From the NCBI RefSeq assembly GCF_958450345.1, contig NC_088780.1, positions 48,166,033-48,230,032 of the forward strand: DNA of 64,000 nt, in the 5' to 3' direction. Position 1 is the stretch's first letter. The number at the start of each line of letters is the position of its first letter. The position numbers were made by a program, and so were the translations under genes. The notes under the pieces are model-generated. The model did no database searches. It was not told where the DNA came from and saw nothing but the letters and a program-made list of their open reading frames with translations. Source of the DNA: Calliphora vicina. Lineage: Eukaryota > Arthropoda > Insecta > Diptera > Calliphoridae. Shown one piece after another: positions 10,953 to 22,700 of the stretch.

Positions 10953-11560
10953 ACAAGTAAGAAAGTATGGTCGGTCAAGCCCGACCATATAATACCCTAC
11001 ACCATATATGAAAGTTATTTATGTGGAATTTTGTGTATATACTGACATTTTTAAGTGATTTAGGCACGTTAAAGTGATTTTCGGAAGCGGGTCTATATGG
11101 GAGCTATGACTAATTATGGACCGATTGTAACAAAATTTGGTGACATGAATTTTGTATATATAAAACTTATTTGGAGCGATATTTGTGTAGATACATATAT
11201 AAATTAAACATTTATGACCAATAAAGTCCAATTTCGAGAGGACATTTGTATGGGGGCCAGGTGAAATAATGGACCGATTTCAGCCAGTTTCAATAGGCTT
11301 CGTCCTTGGACAGAAAAAGTTATATGTTCCAAATTTTATCATAATATCTTAAAAATTGCGACCTGTACTCTGCGCACAAGGTTTACATGGACAGCCAGCC
11401 AACCAGCCAGACGGACGGATGGGCATCGTTTAATCGACTCAGAAAGTGATTCTAAGTCGATCGGTATACTTTAGGGTGGGTGTTAGACTAATATTTTTGG
11501 GAGTTACAAACATCTGCACAAACGCATTATATCCTTCCCACTATGGTGGTGTAGCGTATA
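10953..11560 (+). repeat. Dispersed repeat family A, copy 2
   Basis: It starts ACAAGTAAGAAAGTATGG, followed by the hairpin TGGTCGGTCAAGCCCGACCA and ATAATACCCTACACC, and ends CTATGGTGGTGTAGCGTATA. The body shares CAGCCAGACGGACGGATGGG and the CGACTCAGAAAGTGATTC segment with copy 1. Confidence 0.8.
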
Positions 11561-11564
11561 AAAA

Positions 11565-11892
11565 CTTCTCCATAGAATTTAAAATTTGGACCATATTTGG
11601 ACTACTGGAACCACAATACATGAAAATGTATCAAAATGTGTGATGGTTTAAAAAGCCTCTAAAATTTTTTTCGATTTTGTTGCCCTATATTATCTATGAA
11701 ATTGCGACCTATAGTTTGATTACAAGATTTACATGTACGGAAGGGCGGACATCTCTTATCGACTCAGAAAGTGATCCTAAGCAGATTGGTATATTTTAAG
11801 GGTTATATTGTGACAATATTTTTGCACGTTACAAACATCAGCACTAACCCAATATACCCTCCCAACTATAATGGTGTAGGGTATACAAATTA
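11565..11892 (+). repeat. Family A repeat, 3' part only
   Basis: It carries the family A tail: CGACTCAGAAAGTGAT, then GTTACAAACATCAGCAC and ACTATAATGGTGTAGGGTAT. The hairpin head is missing. It directly follows copy 2 in the same orientation. Confidence 0.6.
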
Positions 11893-11964
11893 AATTAATA
11901 TAATTATTACCCGAATTTTTTGTTAGTTTTTAATGGTATACTTTTGCAATTGAAAGTATAAACA

Positions 11965-12560
11965 ATATAATTCTCCAGATATGCAATTATAACTATTTTC
12001 TTTATATGAGAGGTGTCATTCCCACTTAGCCGATCCCGCCCACTTTCAGCAAAACTTGGTAAAAACATAAACAAGTGGTTCAGACAAAGGTTAAAGACAT
12101 TTGAAAATATTTTTATTTTAAAAAGTTTAAATGCAGTTACAATTATAATTCTGCTGATATTAGAAATTTACTTTGTATGGGAGTCGCCACGCCCACTAAT
12201 ACAAAACCTACCATTTTTTGTCAAACTATGTAAAATCGTAAGACAGCTATTCGGACAAAGGTAGAAGAATCTCGCAATTATAGTTCTCAATATATTTAGA
12301 AATAACTATTTACTTTGTATGTGAGTTAACTTACACCCTATTCCGATACTTCCCGTTGTAATATTAAACCTAATGCTGTCATAAGATATTGAGTCGTGAA
12401 AAGTTTGAAGACTTTCACAATTATTGTACTCCAGATATTCAAAAATAACAAGTTACTTTGTCCATTCTCATCCAAATTCAGTAGATATAAGAAATTAATT
12501 CACACAATGTACCACGCCCACTAATACAATACCACCCATTATCAACCAAACAATGTAAAA
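11965..12560. repeat. Tandem repeat of about 142 bp
   Basis: Variants of CAATTATAGTTCTCCAGATA followed by TTTACTTTGTATGGGAG recur near 12133, 12275 and 12417, a spacing of 142 bp, with a further partial unit near 11970. Units also share CACGCCCACTAATACAA. A related pair of units lies at 21555-21785 with a 140-bp spacing, so the repeat is dispersed as well as tandem. Confidence 0.65.
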
Positions 12561-13232
12561 CATGTAAGAGAGCTATATTCGTCTGTGATGAATCTTACAT
12601 ACCCTTCACCAAATTATACTTTAAAATAAAATTTTTAAATATTTCTAAACAATATTAATTTTTATTATCGAAATTGTTTTTTAATTTATTTTAAAAAAGG
12701 TTTTTCCATTTTTTTTTAAATCTTTTTCCAATTTTTTTTTTTTAATTTTCTTCTCTATTGAAAAAAAAATTTGTTGGTGAAAAAAAATTGAGTTAAAATA
12801 TATTTCCCGATTTTGACCCATTGTAGGTCCAACTTACTATAGCTTTGGACTTTGAAATGTCTATCATTGGATATGCATATTTTTTATATTAATGACTTAG
12901 CAATCCAGATATAGATCAAAAATAGACCAAAAATCGAGGTTATCCCGGTTTTCTCCTTATTTCTCAGCCATTTGTGGGCCGATTTTGTTGATAGTAACCG
13001 AGCCGTAAGAATTCCCGATATATTGATCTATGTATCATGTATTTAAGTTATTTGGAGGCTACATAAAGTTAATTTAACATACAGATGGATAGACGGACAT
13101 GGCTACATCGACTTGGCTATCTATAACGATCCAGATTATATATACTTTGTGGGGTCGTTAGTGAAAAATGTAGAAATTACAAACGGAATGACAAACTTAT
13201 ATATACCCTTGCATCTCATGGTGAAGGGTATA
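12560..13232 (+). repeat. Dispersed repeat family B, full-length copy
   Basis: The head is ACATGTAAGAGAGCTATATTC (degraded hairpin), followed by TACCCTTCACC. A long A/T homopolymer region comes next, then CTCAGCCATTTGTGG, GATGGATAGACGGACATGGC, and a tail GGTGAAGGGTATA. Non-coding. Confidence 0.7.
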
Positions 13233-13234
13233 AT

Positions 13235-14200
13235 ATTAAGGTTGGTATTAGGACAAAAATTTTAAGACTTCCACAATTAAATAGTATAAACTCTTCAATA
13301 TTAAAGAAAAAGAAAATTGAAGCACAATTGCATCCTGAATACCCCTAATGTTTATCTCTTATATTCTCGTTAGTTGTATAAACAAATGAAATGACTTTTA
13401 AATAAATCACGGTCACATTTTTGTTTTGTTTTGAAAACTTGTTATAAAATATCATGTGACATTATTTTAATTATGTTTATTTAATTCATAATTCATTTTG
13501 TTATTATTACTAAATTATAATGCAATAAAATTTAAATTTATAATCTCATATTTTATGTAAATTAAGAACAAACAAATTCATTTATGTTATTAACTTATAT
13601 AATATTGTCTGGCTGTTATTTTTTTATTAACAATTTAGCATTTCTTTTGTGGGAAATATTTTTTTATCGAGATCAAAATATCACTAAATTAAATAATTTA
13701 TTCTAGATACGATTCGATCATAAATTTTATTGGGTAATTAAAAACAAACAAAAAAATTGAGAAAAAGATGCGTTTAATGCATTGTTAATTCAATAATTAA
13801 ATATGTATGTATTTGTTGTTCATCATTCTAGAACTTGAGTGTTTTGAATTAATTAAATTTTATCAGTGGGCATTTCTTTCAAACAAATAAATAATTCATT
13901 TTAAAGCATTTGTTTCTTTTTTATTCAAAAATATGTTCATGTTATTTTAAATGAGTAGCAGATTAACTGTTTTTAAATAGCGTATTATATTAATTTCAAA
14001 AATATCTCATTGATAAGACTGGAAAATATGCAGGTTTTACTCTACTAGCACATAATCTAGCGGCAGGTTTTAGTTCATTAAATATTTAAATAATAAAAGA
14101 AAATGTTAAACTATAATTTTTAAGGTGGACTGCTTGTAAAGTTCTTGGTCATCAATTTTAAAATCTTCCACTTTCAATATTAAATTTTGAAATATTAATA
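13235..14200. other. AT-rich spacer, nothing recognised
   Basis: Homopolymer-rich sequence with no coding frame, array or inverted repeat that I can support. Confidence 0.5.
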
Positions 14201-14202
14201 TT

Positions 14203-14710
14203 CCATTATGACAACGCTCGGCCACATGTTGCAATACCTATTAACCCTTGGAGGTATAACCAGGTCTGTGCAGACCTTTTGCATGGTTCGGCTTAATCCA
14301 GATTTTCAAATATTTTGGTTCAAACGTCATAACCAGGTCTGTGCAGACCTATGAATAATTTGAACGTTAATAAAAATTGGTTTCATTGCATGTATTGCAA
14401 AAAACAGCATTCACATATCAGGTATTCGTGCCTTGAATGCCAAACAAACAAATTTTCACATACTTTTAGGAGACCTGACTATGTATTTCCATACAAATCC
14501 CATATAGGTCTGCACAGACCTGGTTATACCGTTTAGCTCCAAAAAATCCCTATACCTCCGAGGATTAAAAACTATTTAGAAATAATTGGTTGGAAAGTTT
14601 TGCCTAATCCGCCTTATAGCCCAGATCTTGACCTGTCCGACTACTATTTGTTTCGATCGAAGCAGAATGCTCTCTCTGGGTTACGCTTCACTTTAGAACA
14701 GAGTGTCCGA
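14203..14710 (+). pseudogene. Mariner transposase C-terminal relic split at a TTAA site
   Basis: The left part (14203-14244) encodes FHYDNARPHVA, the mariner second catalytic Asp region (typically HDNARPHVA). The right part from about 14566 encodes KNYLE, then PPYSPDLDLSDYYLFRS, the third Asp region (PPYSPD), then NALSGLRFTLEQSV. The two halves are in the same frame if the 320-bp insertion between them is removed together with one TTAA. Upstream coding sequence is missing. It is a fragment, plus strand, of the same general mariner type as the minus-strand relics. Confidence 0.8.
14245..14564 (+). mobile_element. piggyBac-like remnant inserted at TTAA
   Basis: Flanked by TTAA on both sides (14241-14244 and 14565-14568). 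Its ends CCCTTGGAGGTATA and TATACCTCCGAGGA are inverted, as in piggyBac elements (TTAA target, CCC/GGG termini). The near-palindrome AGGTCTGTGCAGACCT occurs three times inside the ends (about 14262, 14335, and inverted near 14506). The short frame 14351-14536 (61 codons, no intron) contains WFHCMYCKKQHSHIRYSCLEC, which resembles the C-terminal cysteine-rich domain of piggyBac transposases (CxxC ... R-Y-x-CxxC). It is probably an internally deleted copy that keeps the 3' end of its transposase gene. Confidence 0.65.
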
Positions 14711-15211
14711 TATTTATTTATATTTTAAATATCAGCTCATTCGGATCATAAATAGATTTTTGGTGATTTTTTTTAATTAAGCGTAAAAAGCTTTATTTAC
14801 AACTTTGGTAAATTTGGTGACCCCCACTGAAATTTTCCGCCAAAATTTTCTTAAAATATTTTAATCCTTAAATGACGTTTTTGAAAGGACTTTTTTTTGA
14901 TTTACTCGAAAAAAAAATTAAAAGTGACCCCTATAGTGAGGAGCTAGAGGGTTAAGATCTTCCACGAAAATTACCCCCATAAAATTCCACAATATAACTC
15001 TGACAATAATAATTCTGTTAGACATTAATTTACAACATTTTTTTCAGTTAGTATAATGCTCCCTTCGATCAAAATATGAAAACTTTGACCCACTGTAAAA
15101 AAAATTCAGACCAGCTGGACTATAAGTTTATTCTACAAAAATGATCTACTCAACATGCTATTTCAGAATTATAGGGTCACTATTCTGTTCCAATCAAAAA
15201 CTCTCAATTTG

Positions 15212-16014
15212 TTGGAGGGAAAATTATGCTCTTAAAAAACAAACTTTTACATAATTTTTAACCAAAAAATATACTTTTATTTTAAAAAATCAATACAATT
15301 AATTTCTAAAAAGGTAAAGAACATAAAATAAACAAAAATAACAAAAACTAAAACAAGTATAACAAAAAACATAAAAACAATAGGAATTTAAGTTATGAAA
15401 ATGCGTCGAGAGGTATTTTTTGATGATATTTTATATAAATATAAAGTCACTTCTTCAATTAAGGTTATTATTGCAATAAATTACAAAATGTTGAATTAAA
15501 TTTTCAAATAAAAATCGGTGTCTATTGGATCTGAAAACATTTTTATACATAGAAAATGTTCTTTCGACATCAATTGATGTTATAGGAGCAAATTTCAAAG
15601 ATAATATTTCATTAACGCTTAGCACGGTTAAGTTTGAGTTAGAACTAAAATTTTATATTTAGATGGCGCTATTATTAAAATAGTGTTTATTTTATATAAA
15701 AAAGCTATCTATTTTTCAATTTTTAATTTTAAACAAAAGATAAGCGAAAAATAAGTAATACAAAATTTGTTTTTGATAAAGTCAAAATATGCTATTAAAC
15801 AGTAAAATATGCTCTAAAACGCAAAAATATGACATAAATATGATCTTCAAACAAATATATGCAAAAATATGCATTTAAGTGTAAAATATGCAAAAATATG
15901 CACTAACAAATCGATGCCAAAATTCTCTAATAGTTCTGAAACGTGTAAATATCTTATCCATGTACCCATTAGACTCACCAGAAAAAACATGCATTTGCAT
16001 ATTTTGGTTTCCCT
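15212..16014 (-). pseudogene. hAT element relic with dimerisation-domain fragment
   Basis: On the minus strand about 15620-15440 reads SLKFAPITSIDVERTFSMYK, then NVFRSNRHRFLFENLIQH. This matches the C-terminal dimerisation region of hAT transposases (typical SxDxERxFSxxK...LRxxR..F..ENL). Between it and 16014 the DNA holds at least six copies of ATATGC/AAAATATGC, ending in TTTGGTTTCCCTG, a plausible hAT terminus (CAGGGAAACC on the other strand). A weaker AGGGAAAATTATGC near 15212 could be the opposite end. No matching 8-bp duplication was found. Confidence 0.6.
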
Positions 16015-16995
16015 GGTTATTAGCAACATTTAAGAAACGGAATTAATCAATTGTTCTCCATTAATCATTATACAACACGATCACTCTCCTTTTTCCAATA
16101 ATTTCTCATAAAAACGTGGCCAATTCATCATTCTTCAACAATAAAAAAGTCATCGCAATAACCCAGTTTATTAAGAAACTTTTTATATAAAATAAATTTT
16201 GCATGCTAAAACTTTATTTTCTCAAGTGTCCTTTTTCTTCAGCTTTTGTTTTGTACTATATTTACATAATATTGAAAAACAAAACCTCGCATTTTGAAAC
16301 TCAAAACTCATGTTCGCTGGAAAATACAGTGAGACATACACAATCCTAATTACACATTCATTTGAATGTACTACATACACACCTCTTTTCAAAGTACATT
16401 TTATAACCCTGGAAAGTTTATTTTTAACTACAAATAAATAAATAAAAGTTCTATTTATAGACACTCGTGTTCCTTCTGCAATTACAATAGTTTTAGACAC
16501 ATCAACTTTTTACCGAGAATTCAAATTCAAAATTTTACTTAAAACCGCATACATAGAGACATAACTGAAGTTAAGTACAGTGGGTTAATTAATGGTGATG
16601 GAAGGTTAAAAAAACTACAATAAAGATTTAATATAATCTGTGCAAAATTTGGAAGAGCAATAAAAAAGAAGTTAATCTTTCAATATATTCGGGATACTTA
16701 TAGATGGGAGAGTCAACTTAGATACACGCTACCAGCATGCTGGAGCAATCATGTGAAGAGTTCGTGGTGTTTTTGAAAAATTTCAGACATTGTACTAGCT
16801 CTTCTCTTTCTATAAATAGTCGACATCCATTTCTTTATATATTAGTCCAGTAGTTTAAAAGCTATTTGCTGATAACCATGTATTATCTAATTAGCCTCAC
16901 TGTGTAACGTGTTGCAGATGCAGAAGAAAAGCAAAAAAGTAGGTTACAAACTTTATGCAATGACATGCCAACTGCATACAAAAACCACAACGTAC
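16015..16995. other. AT-rich spacer, nothing recognised
   Basis: No coding frame with recognisable content and no repeat arms. A short palindrome (CCAGCATGCTGG, near 16732) is probably chance. Confidence 0.4.
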
Positions 16996-17143
16996 ACATT
17001 AGGGTGGCCCTTATTTTGCATGTTTTTCTAATTTCAATGTTCCCAAGGTTTGAAAACCAAATGCCGATAATTTAAGCAAAATTGGCAACGTTTATAGGTT
17101 GCACATTTATTTATAAGAATCGAGTTGCAATATTTAATAAAAA

Positions 17144-17714
17144 ACAAGGAAGAAAATATGGTCGGTCAAGCCCGACCATATAATACCCTACACTAGGTAA
17201 ATAGCAAAAACATTATTCTTTTAAAATATCAATAATTTATATTCGTGAGTGATTATGAAATTAGGTCGTGTGATTTATGTCTATATAAAAGTTATTTATT
17301 TTGAATTTTGTGTGTATACCAAAATTTTTAAGAAATTTATGCACATTATGATTTTCGGAAGCGGGTCTATATAGGAGCTATGACTAATTATGGACCGATC
17401 GTAACAAAATTTGGTGACATGAATTTCGTGTATATAAAACTTATTTGTAACGAAATTTGTGGAGATACATATATAAATTAAACATTTATGACCGACAAAG
17501 TCCAATTACGGGAGGACATGTGTATAGTGGTTAGAATAAATAATGAACCGATTTCAGCCAGTTTCAATAGGCTTGGTGCTTGTGTCAAATCGACTCAGAA
17601 AGTGATTCTAAGTCGATCGGTATACTCTAAGGTGGGTTAGACTAATATTTTTGGGCGTTACAAACATCTGCACAAACACATTATACCCTCCCCACTATAG
17701 TGGTGTAGGGTATA
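17144..17714 (+). repeat. Dispersed repeat family A, copy 3
   Basis: The head ACAAGGAAGAAAATATGG, the hairpin TGGTCGGTCAAGCCCGACCA, and TATAATACCCTACAC are followed by a body close to copy 2 and the tail ACTATAGTGGTGTAGGGTATA. The body is shorter than in copy 2 because the segment with the GACGGACGG motif is deleted. Confidence 0.8.
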
Positions 17715-17754
17715 ATTAACTGACCTTATATGTCAAACTTCCAAGCCTATCTAT

Positions 17755-18620
17755 ACTTTTTCAGATGACAGCAAAATTTGCCATTCATATTCATTCAGTT
17801 ATAGACCAAACCTGTCGGAGACTAGGGCAATGAGGCAAAACATGAATGATTCCCTTAATCATGACCTTGTGATAATCTCTGAATGGCGCCATGCGAATAG
17901 GATCGCTTTCAACGCTCATGTGTAAATATTATTGAATCAGACGCTCTTGATGTTCTGGCCATAATAATACAATGTGATGTCCTAAACACAATTTTCAAGT
18001 GTCGAAAGAAGTATTTAAGTGGCTCGGTTTTCTAAAACTGCGTAGGAATTACTTCACTCCATCTGATCTATTCACCATATACACCACCTATATCTGACCG
18101 AAAATGGAATACAACTCCCATATATGAGCCGATACTTCAAAGTAAATTTTGGAGCTTCTCGACCGCGTATAGGAGAGGGCGAAGCTGATTATTGGTGACA
18201 GTAGGGTATCCCACTCTATTGATTCGCTGGGCACCGACGCAATGTAAGCTGCGTTTCACTATTCTATTGATACTACAATGGAATGTGTTCTAATGAAATT
18301 AGGAAACTTGTTCCTGATACCCTCAGATTTTTAAGAAATTCAGGATTTTCATCAAGAGCACATCACTTTGTGGTTGATTGGCCAGTGGACCGCACTACAC
18401 ACTACAGGGAAAATTTTTTCTTTAGTCATACTACACCTATGTGGAACAATCTTCGCGCTGAAGCGCTTCCTATCATTTTCAATGTAGGCAAGTTCAAATC
18501 TAATGTCCACAAACACTACTTCCTCTTTCCTCCATCCCATAACCTAATTACCAACACAATGCTTTGCATGAATAAGAGCCATCACCTGAATGATAGGCCA
18601 AGAGGAAAAATTAAATAAAT
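17755..18620 (+). pseudogene. Non-LTR retrotransposon reverse transcriptase relic
   Basis: The first part reads TFSDDSKICHSYSFSYRPN and RQNMNDSLNHDL, then ISEWRHANRIAFNAHV. This is the region from the catalytic FADD/YADD motif (here altered to FSDD) to the thumb of a LINE reverse transcriptase. The second part, open at 18283-18618, reads SNEIRKLVPDT, RAHHFVVDWPVDRTTHYRE, FFFSHTTPMWNNL and KFKSNVHKHY, the typical C-terminal tail of these LINE proteins. Frameshifts and stops separate the two. A jockey/CR1-group assignment is from memory. Inactive. Confidence 0.7.
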
Positions 18621-18639
18621 TAACATAACTCATTCACTT

Positions 18640-19140
18640 TTTAATTTATTTTTAATTACTTATGTGTTTTAAAAAGCTCCTTCAATATTCTTTATCACTA
18701 AAATAAGAAAGAAATATTTTACTGGCTCACGATCAACTTAGAGCCAGTAGAAAATAAAAATTTGTTTAAAAAATAGCGTTTTCTTAACTTACACGATTTG
18801 TACACAGACATTTTTCAAACGATTTTCAGTATTTTCCGTCTGAAATAAATAAAAGTACCAAACGAAATGATCGAGAAAAAATATAAAACAGAAGAATTGT
18901 GTCACATTTCACTGGAAAACAAACTAGATCTTATATAAGTTATGCAGAAATAGCAGATCTATCAGTGAATAACACTATTTTATATCCCGAAAATCATGAA
19001 CAATATTCTTCTAGTTGTACTCTAACTTTTAATTAATTTTGAATTTCTGAAACAAGTAATAGTAACTGAGACACAGATCAGAGAGTGCAAGACTAAATAA
19101 TCATAATACCCTCAAAATTATTTATTCATAACACAGTACA
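18640..19140. other. AT-rich spacer, nothing recognised
   Basis: No coding or repeat structure seen. Confidence 0.4.
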
Positions 19141-19146
19141 ACACGA

Positions 19147-19816
19147 AAAAATATAACCATATACGGACACCACTAAGTGGTAAATGACCAACAAAAAAGA
19201 CCCGAGTCTCCCAGTTTTGCCCAAGTCATGCATTTTTTCTTTAAAAACGCTGTCAAAAATGTGGCAAGTCGCTACGATAATCGGTATCAAATCTTCATAA
19301 GTAATACAAATTGCTCTAGTCATTCCTGTAAATTCTGGCCTACGATCTGGAGTTGGCGGCCTTAATGCCACGATGTTAGCGTCGTGTCGTTTCTATATTG
19401 TATGCTGCGTCCCTTGATGCGTGTGCTGAGCTTACTGCTTTGCCTGTGCTGCTGCGGTCGGTGCGTGATCGCGTGAGTTGTTTATGTTGATCTTAGGTAC
19501 ACTTTTGTAGTAGATTGTTTCCTTGAATCTTGAACGGTTTGCTACCTATGGATCTGAACACGGGAAAAAAGGTAAAAAAAAATCGAATTTTTTAAAGTTT
19601 TTTGCGATTTTGATCTTGAAGATGAAGTTTTTTTGATTTTATATTACTTTTTGATTTTTATAGTTCTGTGTGACAACAACTACAACATTTTATCACTTTT
19701 TTTTTGCAAAAATGACATAGAGGCACTAAATCTTTAAGGGCCCATAAAAAAAAGTGCCTGATTTGGGCAAAATTGGTCTTTTATCCCATAGTGGTGTCCG
19801 TATATGGTTATATTTC
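19147..19816. mobile_element. MITE-like element with inverted ends of about 42 bp
   Basis: The left end AATATAACCATATACGGACA and following CCACTAAGTGG pair with the complementary right end, which reads the same way on the minus strand with CCACTATGGG. The interior includes a relatively GC-rich segment (about 19320-19480) without a recognisable protein. I could not fix the exact outer boundary or a target duplication, so the superfamily is open. It abuts the mariner relic that follows. Confidence 0.6.
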
Positions 19817-19819
19817 CAT

Positions 19820-20165
19820 GACATACAAAGATTCATACAGTGTAATACAATAAGAATTGTTAGCTATGAGCTTTTCCCATCTTTCTGGAAACATATGGAT
19901 TCCGAGCCAAAAGAACTGCTCACCTTTTGAGACAATATCCGCTCCCAGAGAGAGCGTTCTGCATCGAACGAAACAAATAGTAATCGGACGGGGCAAGGTC
20001 TGAACTATATGATTATATACTTCCCAACCACTTCATTCTAAGTAGTTTTTAAAAGGTATTGCATAATGAGGTCGGGCGTTTTTCAAAAGAATCAGTTGCG
20101 ATCTGTACTGGTTCCATGTGATGGTCTGGCCAGTTTTCATAATAGATAGAAAAGTTTCAGTATTA
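19820..20165 (-). pseudogene. Mariner transposase C-terminal relic
   Basis: The minus strand reads RCRTLSLGADIVSKGEQFFW and GIHMFPERWEKLIANN, close to the mariner C-terminus (typically SKDEQFFWDGIHKLPERWEKVI). Upstream parts towards 20165 continue with frameshifts. It stops where an AT-rich foldback structure begins. Confidence 0.75.
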
Positions 20166-20520
20166 GGTACTTAAAGGTAATTTTAATTGGAAATTTCAGT
20201 TTCTTATTGTATTTCAGAAAATTCCAATTGAATTTTAGAAATTTCCAATTATATTTCAGAATTTTCCATTTGTATTTTAGAAATTTCCATTTCATAATAT
20301 TCTATTAGCAATTTCTGGAAAATTCTGTAATACAATTAGAAACCTTTTAAGTATAAATTAACAAGTACAATTTGAAATTTCTGAAAAACAATTGGAAAAT
20401 TCTGAAATATATGTAAATGAAAACTTCTGAAATATAATTGAAAACTTCTAAAATTAAATTGGAAATATAATTAGAAATTTCTGAAATTGATTTTGCTAAA
20501 ATTTTCAGCATAAAATTAGG
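20165..20520. repeat. Foldback of arrayed AT-rich units
   Basis: The left half is built of units like TTTCAGAAAATTCCAATTG and TTTTAGAAATTTCCAATT. The right half has the complement: AATTGGAAAATTCTGAAAT and related units. The layout resembles the subterminal arrays of the element at 3678-4394, but the motif differs and no transposase fragment lies between. Confidence 0.55.
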
Positions 20521-20860
20521 ACCACCCTATTACACATCGAACAACATGAATTGCATACAAAAACACATGACTGCATGTTTGATTAAACACAGATACACAC
20601 GTATACAAGAGCATGCTTCAACATGTTCATTTTCTTCTGGGGGAAAACATTTCCTTATGTTTGTTTCCTTTTCCTTCAGCTATTTTAGTTCAACTTCTTA
20701 CTTCCTTTTGCATTGCTGCTCTCAATTCGAACCCTTTACCTTCTACAGTTGTTGTTTGCTTAAAGTTTTTTTTTTACAGTGTTTTTTTATCACAATTATT
20801 CTTCAAAAGGTTTTTTCTGACGTCTAATTTACGTCGTTAATGTCCTTTTTATCGCTTCGT

Positions 20861-20895
20861 CTGTCCGTCCGTCCGTCTGTCTGTCCGTCTGTGTG
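20861..20895. repeat. Tetranucleotide microsatellite (CTGT/CCGT)
   Basis: Interrupted tandem CTGT and CCGT units lie in AT-rich spacer. 20896-21550 holds nothing that I can interpret. Confidence 0.8.
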
Positions 20896-21554
20896 TTTGA
20901 AAGTTTTTGTGTTTGCATTGTATTTAGTACAACTTAGGTCAATGGTGTTTTGTAGTTTAAGGTTACTGAACTTTCACCAACATGCAACATTATGAACTTT
21001 CCCATGCCTAACTATTGATTCTTATGCAAATGCAATGCACTGCTGCATACTTTAGGGGGAATAAGTTATTTTTGTTTTTCTTTTGTAAACTATTTTAATT
21101 TCTTTTTATGCAACTTATACTATTAAAGTAATTGTGAAAAACTATTTGCGTAGTTTATAGCATTCACTTTGATGAAAATCCTTCGAAAAATACTGTAATG
21201 CGACACGCATCAAATTTAAAATATTGTATGTAACATTGTGATGCCACCAATGAAGCAGGATAACCAAAAATGTTTCTGTAGTTGTCGCAACATGCATTAT
21301 GATTTAATTGTAGGAAATTTAAATTGGAAGGTTGAATTGGCATTTCTTTATACAATAATTCGACTCACTCAGATCAGATTTTCTAAGTTGTTCTTATATG
21401 GGAGCTATGATCAATTATGAGCCGAACTTCATAAAATTCAGTACGGCGAATAATATATACATATATGAGGATTATTAATGTCAAATTTCAACCTTATAAT
21501 GATAGTTTTCAATTTGTTTGGTAGGTGACTCATCCAATGTTGCGATCCCTCCCA

Positions 21555-21785
21555 TTTTTGGATAAACTTTATGCACTGATAAGAAATTGATTCGTATTAA
21601 GTATGAAGACTGCCACAATTATAGTTCTCCAGATATTCAAAAATAACTAATTACTTTGTACGGGTGTTGTCACACCCCCTGCTCCGATCCATCGTATTTT
21701 CGGTTAACCTTCATGTAGTGATAAAAAACTGATTCGTATAAAGTTTGAAGATTGTCACAATTATAGTTCTGCATAGTCGAAAATC
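21555..21785. repeat. Two units of the about 142-bp tandem repeat
   Basis: CACAATTATAGTTCTCCAGATATT near 21617 and CACAATTATAGTTCTGCAT near 21757 (spacing 140 bp) match the units at 11965-12560, including GTATGAAGACTG/GTTTGAAGATTG. Confidence 0.6.
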
Positions 21786-21789
21786 CATA

Positions 21790-22700
21790 TCAAAATCTAG
21801 GTGGACAAAATTATAAAAATTGGTATCATCAGAATTTGGAAAAACGATGTTTTTTCGGAAGCTCTCCTCCAATACAAATGGGTTTTTCACTTGGACATTT
21901 CGTTTTCTCGACAGAAGCGCCAGAAGTTAAAAAATTGAATCATATCATTGGGATTTATTGAGAATATACTACGGAATAAAAATGTGAAAAAATTATGAAA
22001 ATATCTGCGATTTAAATTTTGAAATTTTCTAGAAAAACCAATTATTTGGCCATTTTTTGGCGAATGAGCTCTATTTCCTTACTGTTATGAATTTTAAGTA
22101 AAACCTATTCAGAATATTATAGTCCAGATAATTCTAAATATACTCTGAAAGTTTTACTAAAATTGGAAAACGCTAAACCTTAAATGAAACTGCCGCTAAA
22201 AAAATTTTATTTTTTTGGTTTTACCTGCGAATAGGTTAACGATATCCTACGAAGACAAAAACTCATATACAAGTAAATATGGATATATTTTAAGTAAAAA
22301 TGAGCTTTTATTTTAATATTTATCAAAATATGTTAATTTTGTTCCTACATTTCTTGTTCTAGTTGCCTGAGACACGATAATGGCGAATTTTTAATAACCT
22401 TAAAATTTTTTGACCAATTTCTGTTTTTTATATCTCATTACAACGACAAATACGTACATATTTCTATTCTTTTAAATTAAATTTCAAAAGTAATTTTTTA
22501 ATGGCAAAATTTTTACAAAAACTGAAAAAAATGCATTTTTTTCCCCTTGTAAATGCATTTCAAAACTTCAGAGAGCTTGCGGCACGTCTTAACCCCAACC
22601 GATTTACCTAAAATTTTTTCAGGATGATTTTTTTTACTAATGTTCACTAAACTGGGGGGTGAGAATGGCCAAAATCCAACTTTCGTTTATTAAGGGCCAC
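21790..22700. repeat. Dispersed repeat family G, copy 1
   Basis: The segment at 21950-22190 (GGGATTTATTGAGAATATA ... CTTACTGTTATGAATTTTAAG) recurs at 46800-47045. The segment 22230-22520 recurs inverted at about 46150-46330, so the second copy is rearranged. The right end GGGCCACCCTAGG matches ends beginning CTAGGGTG at 45832 and AGGGTGGCCC at 17000. Non-coding. Confidence 0.6.

Noticed and set aside
20546..20840. 93- and 75-codon open frames
   Set aside because: Low-complexity Phe/Ser-rich translations of pyrimidine-rich DNA, in two overlapping frames; no coding signal.
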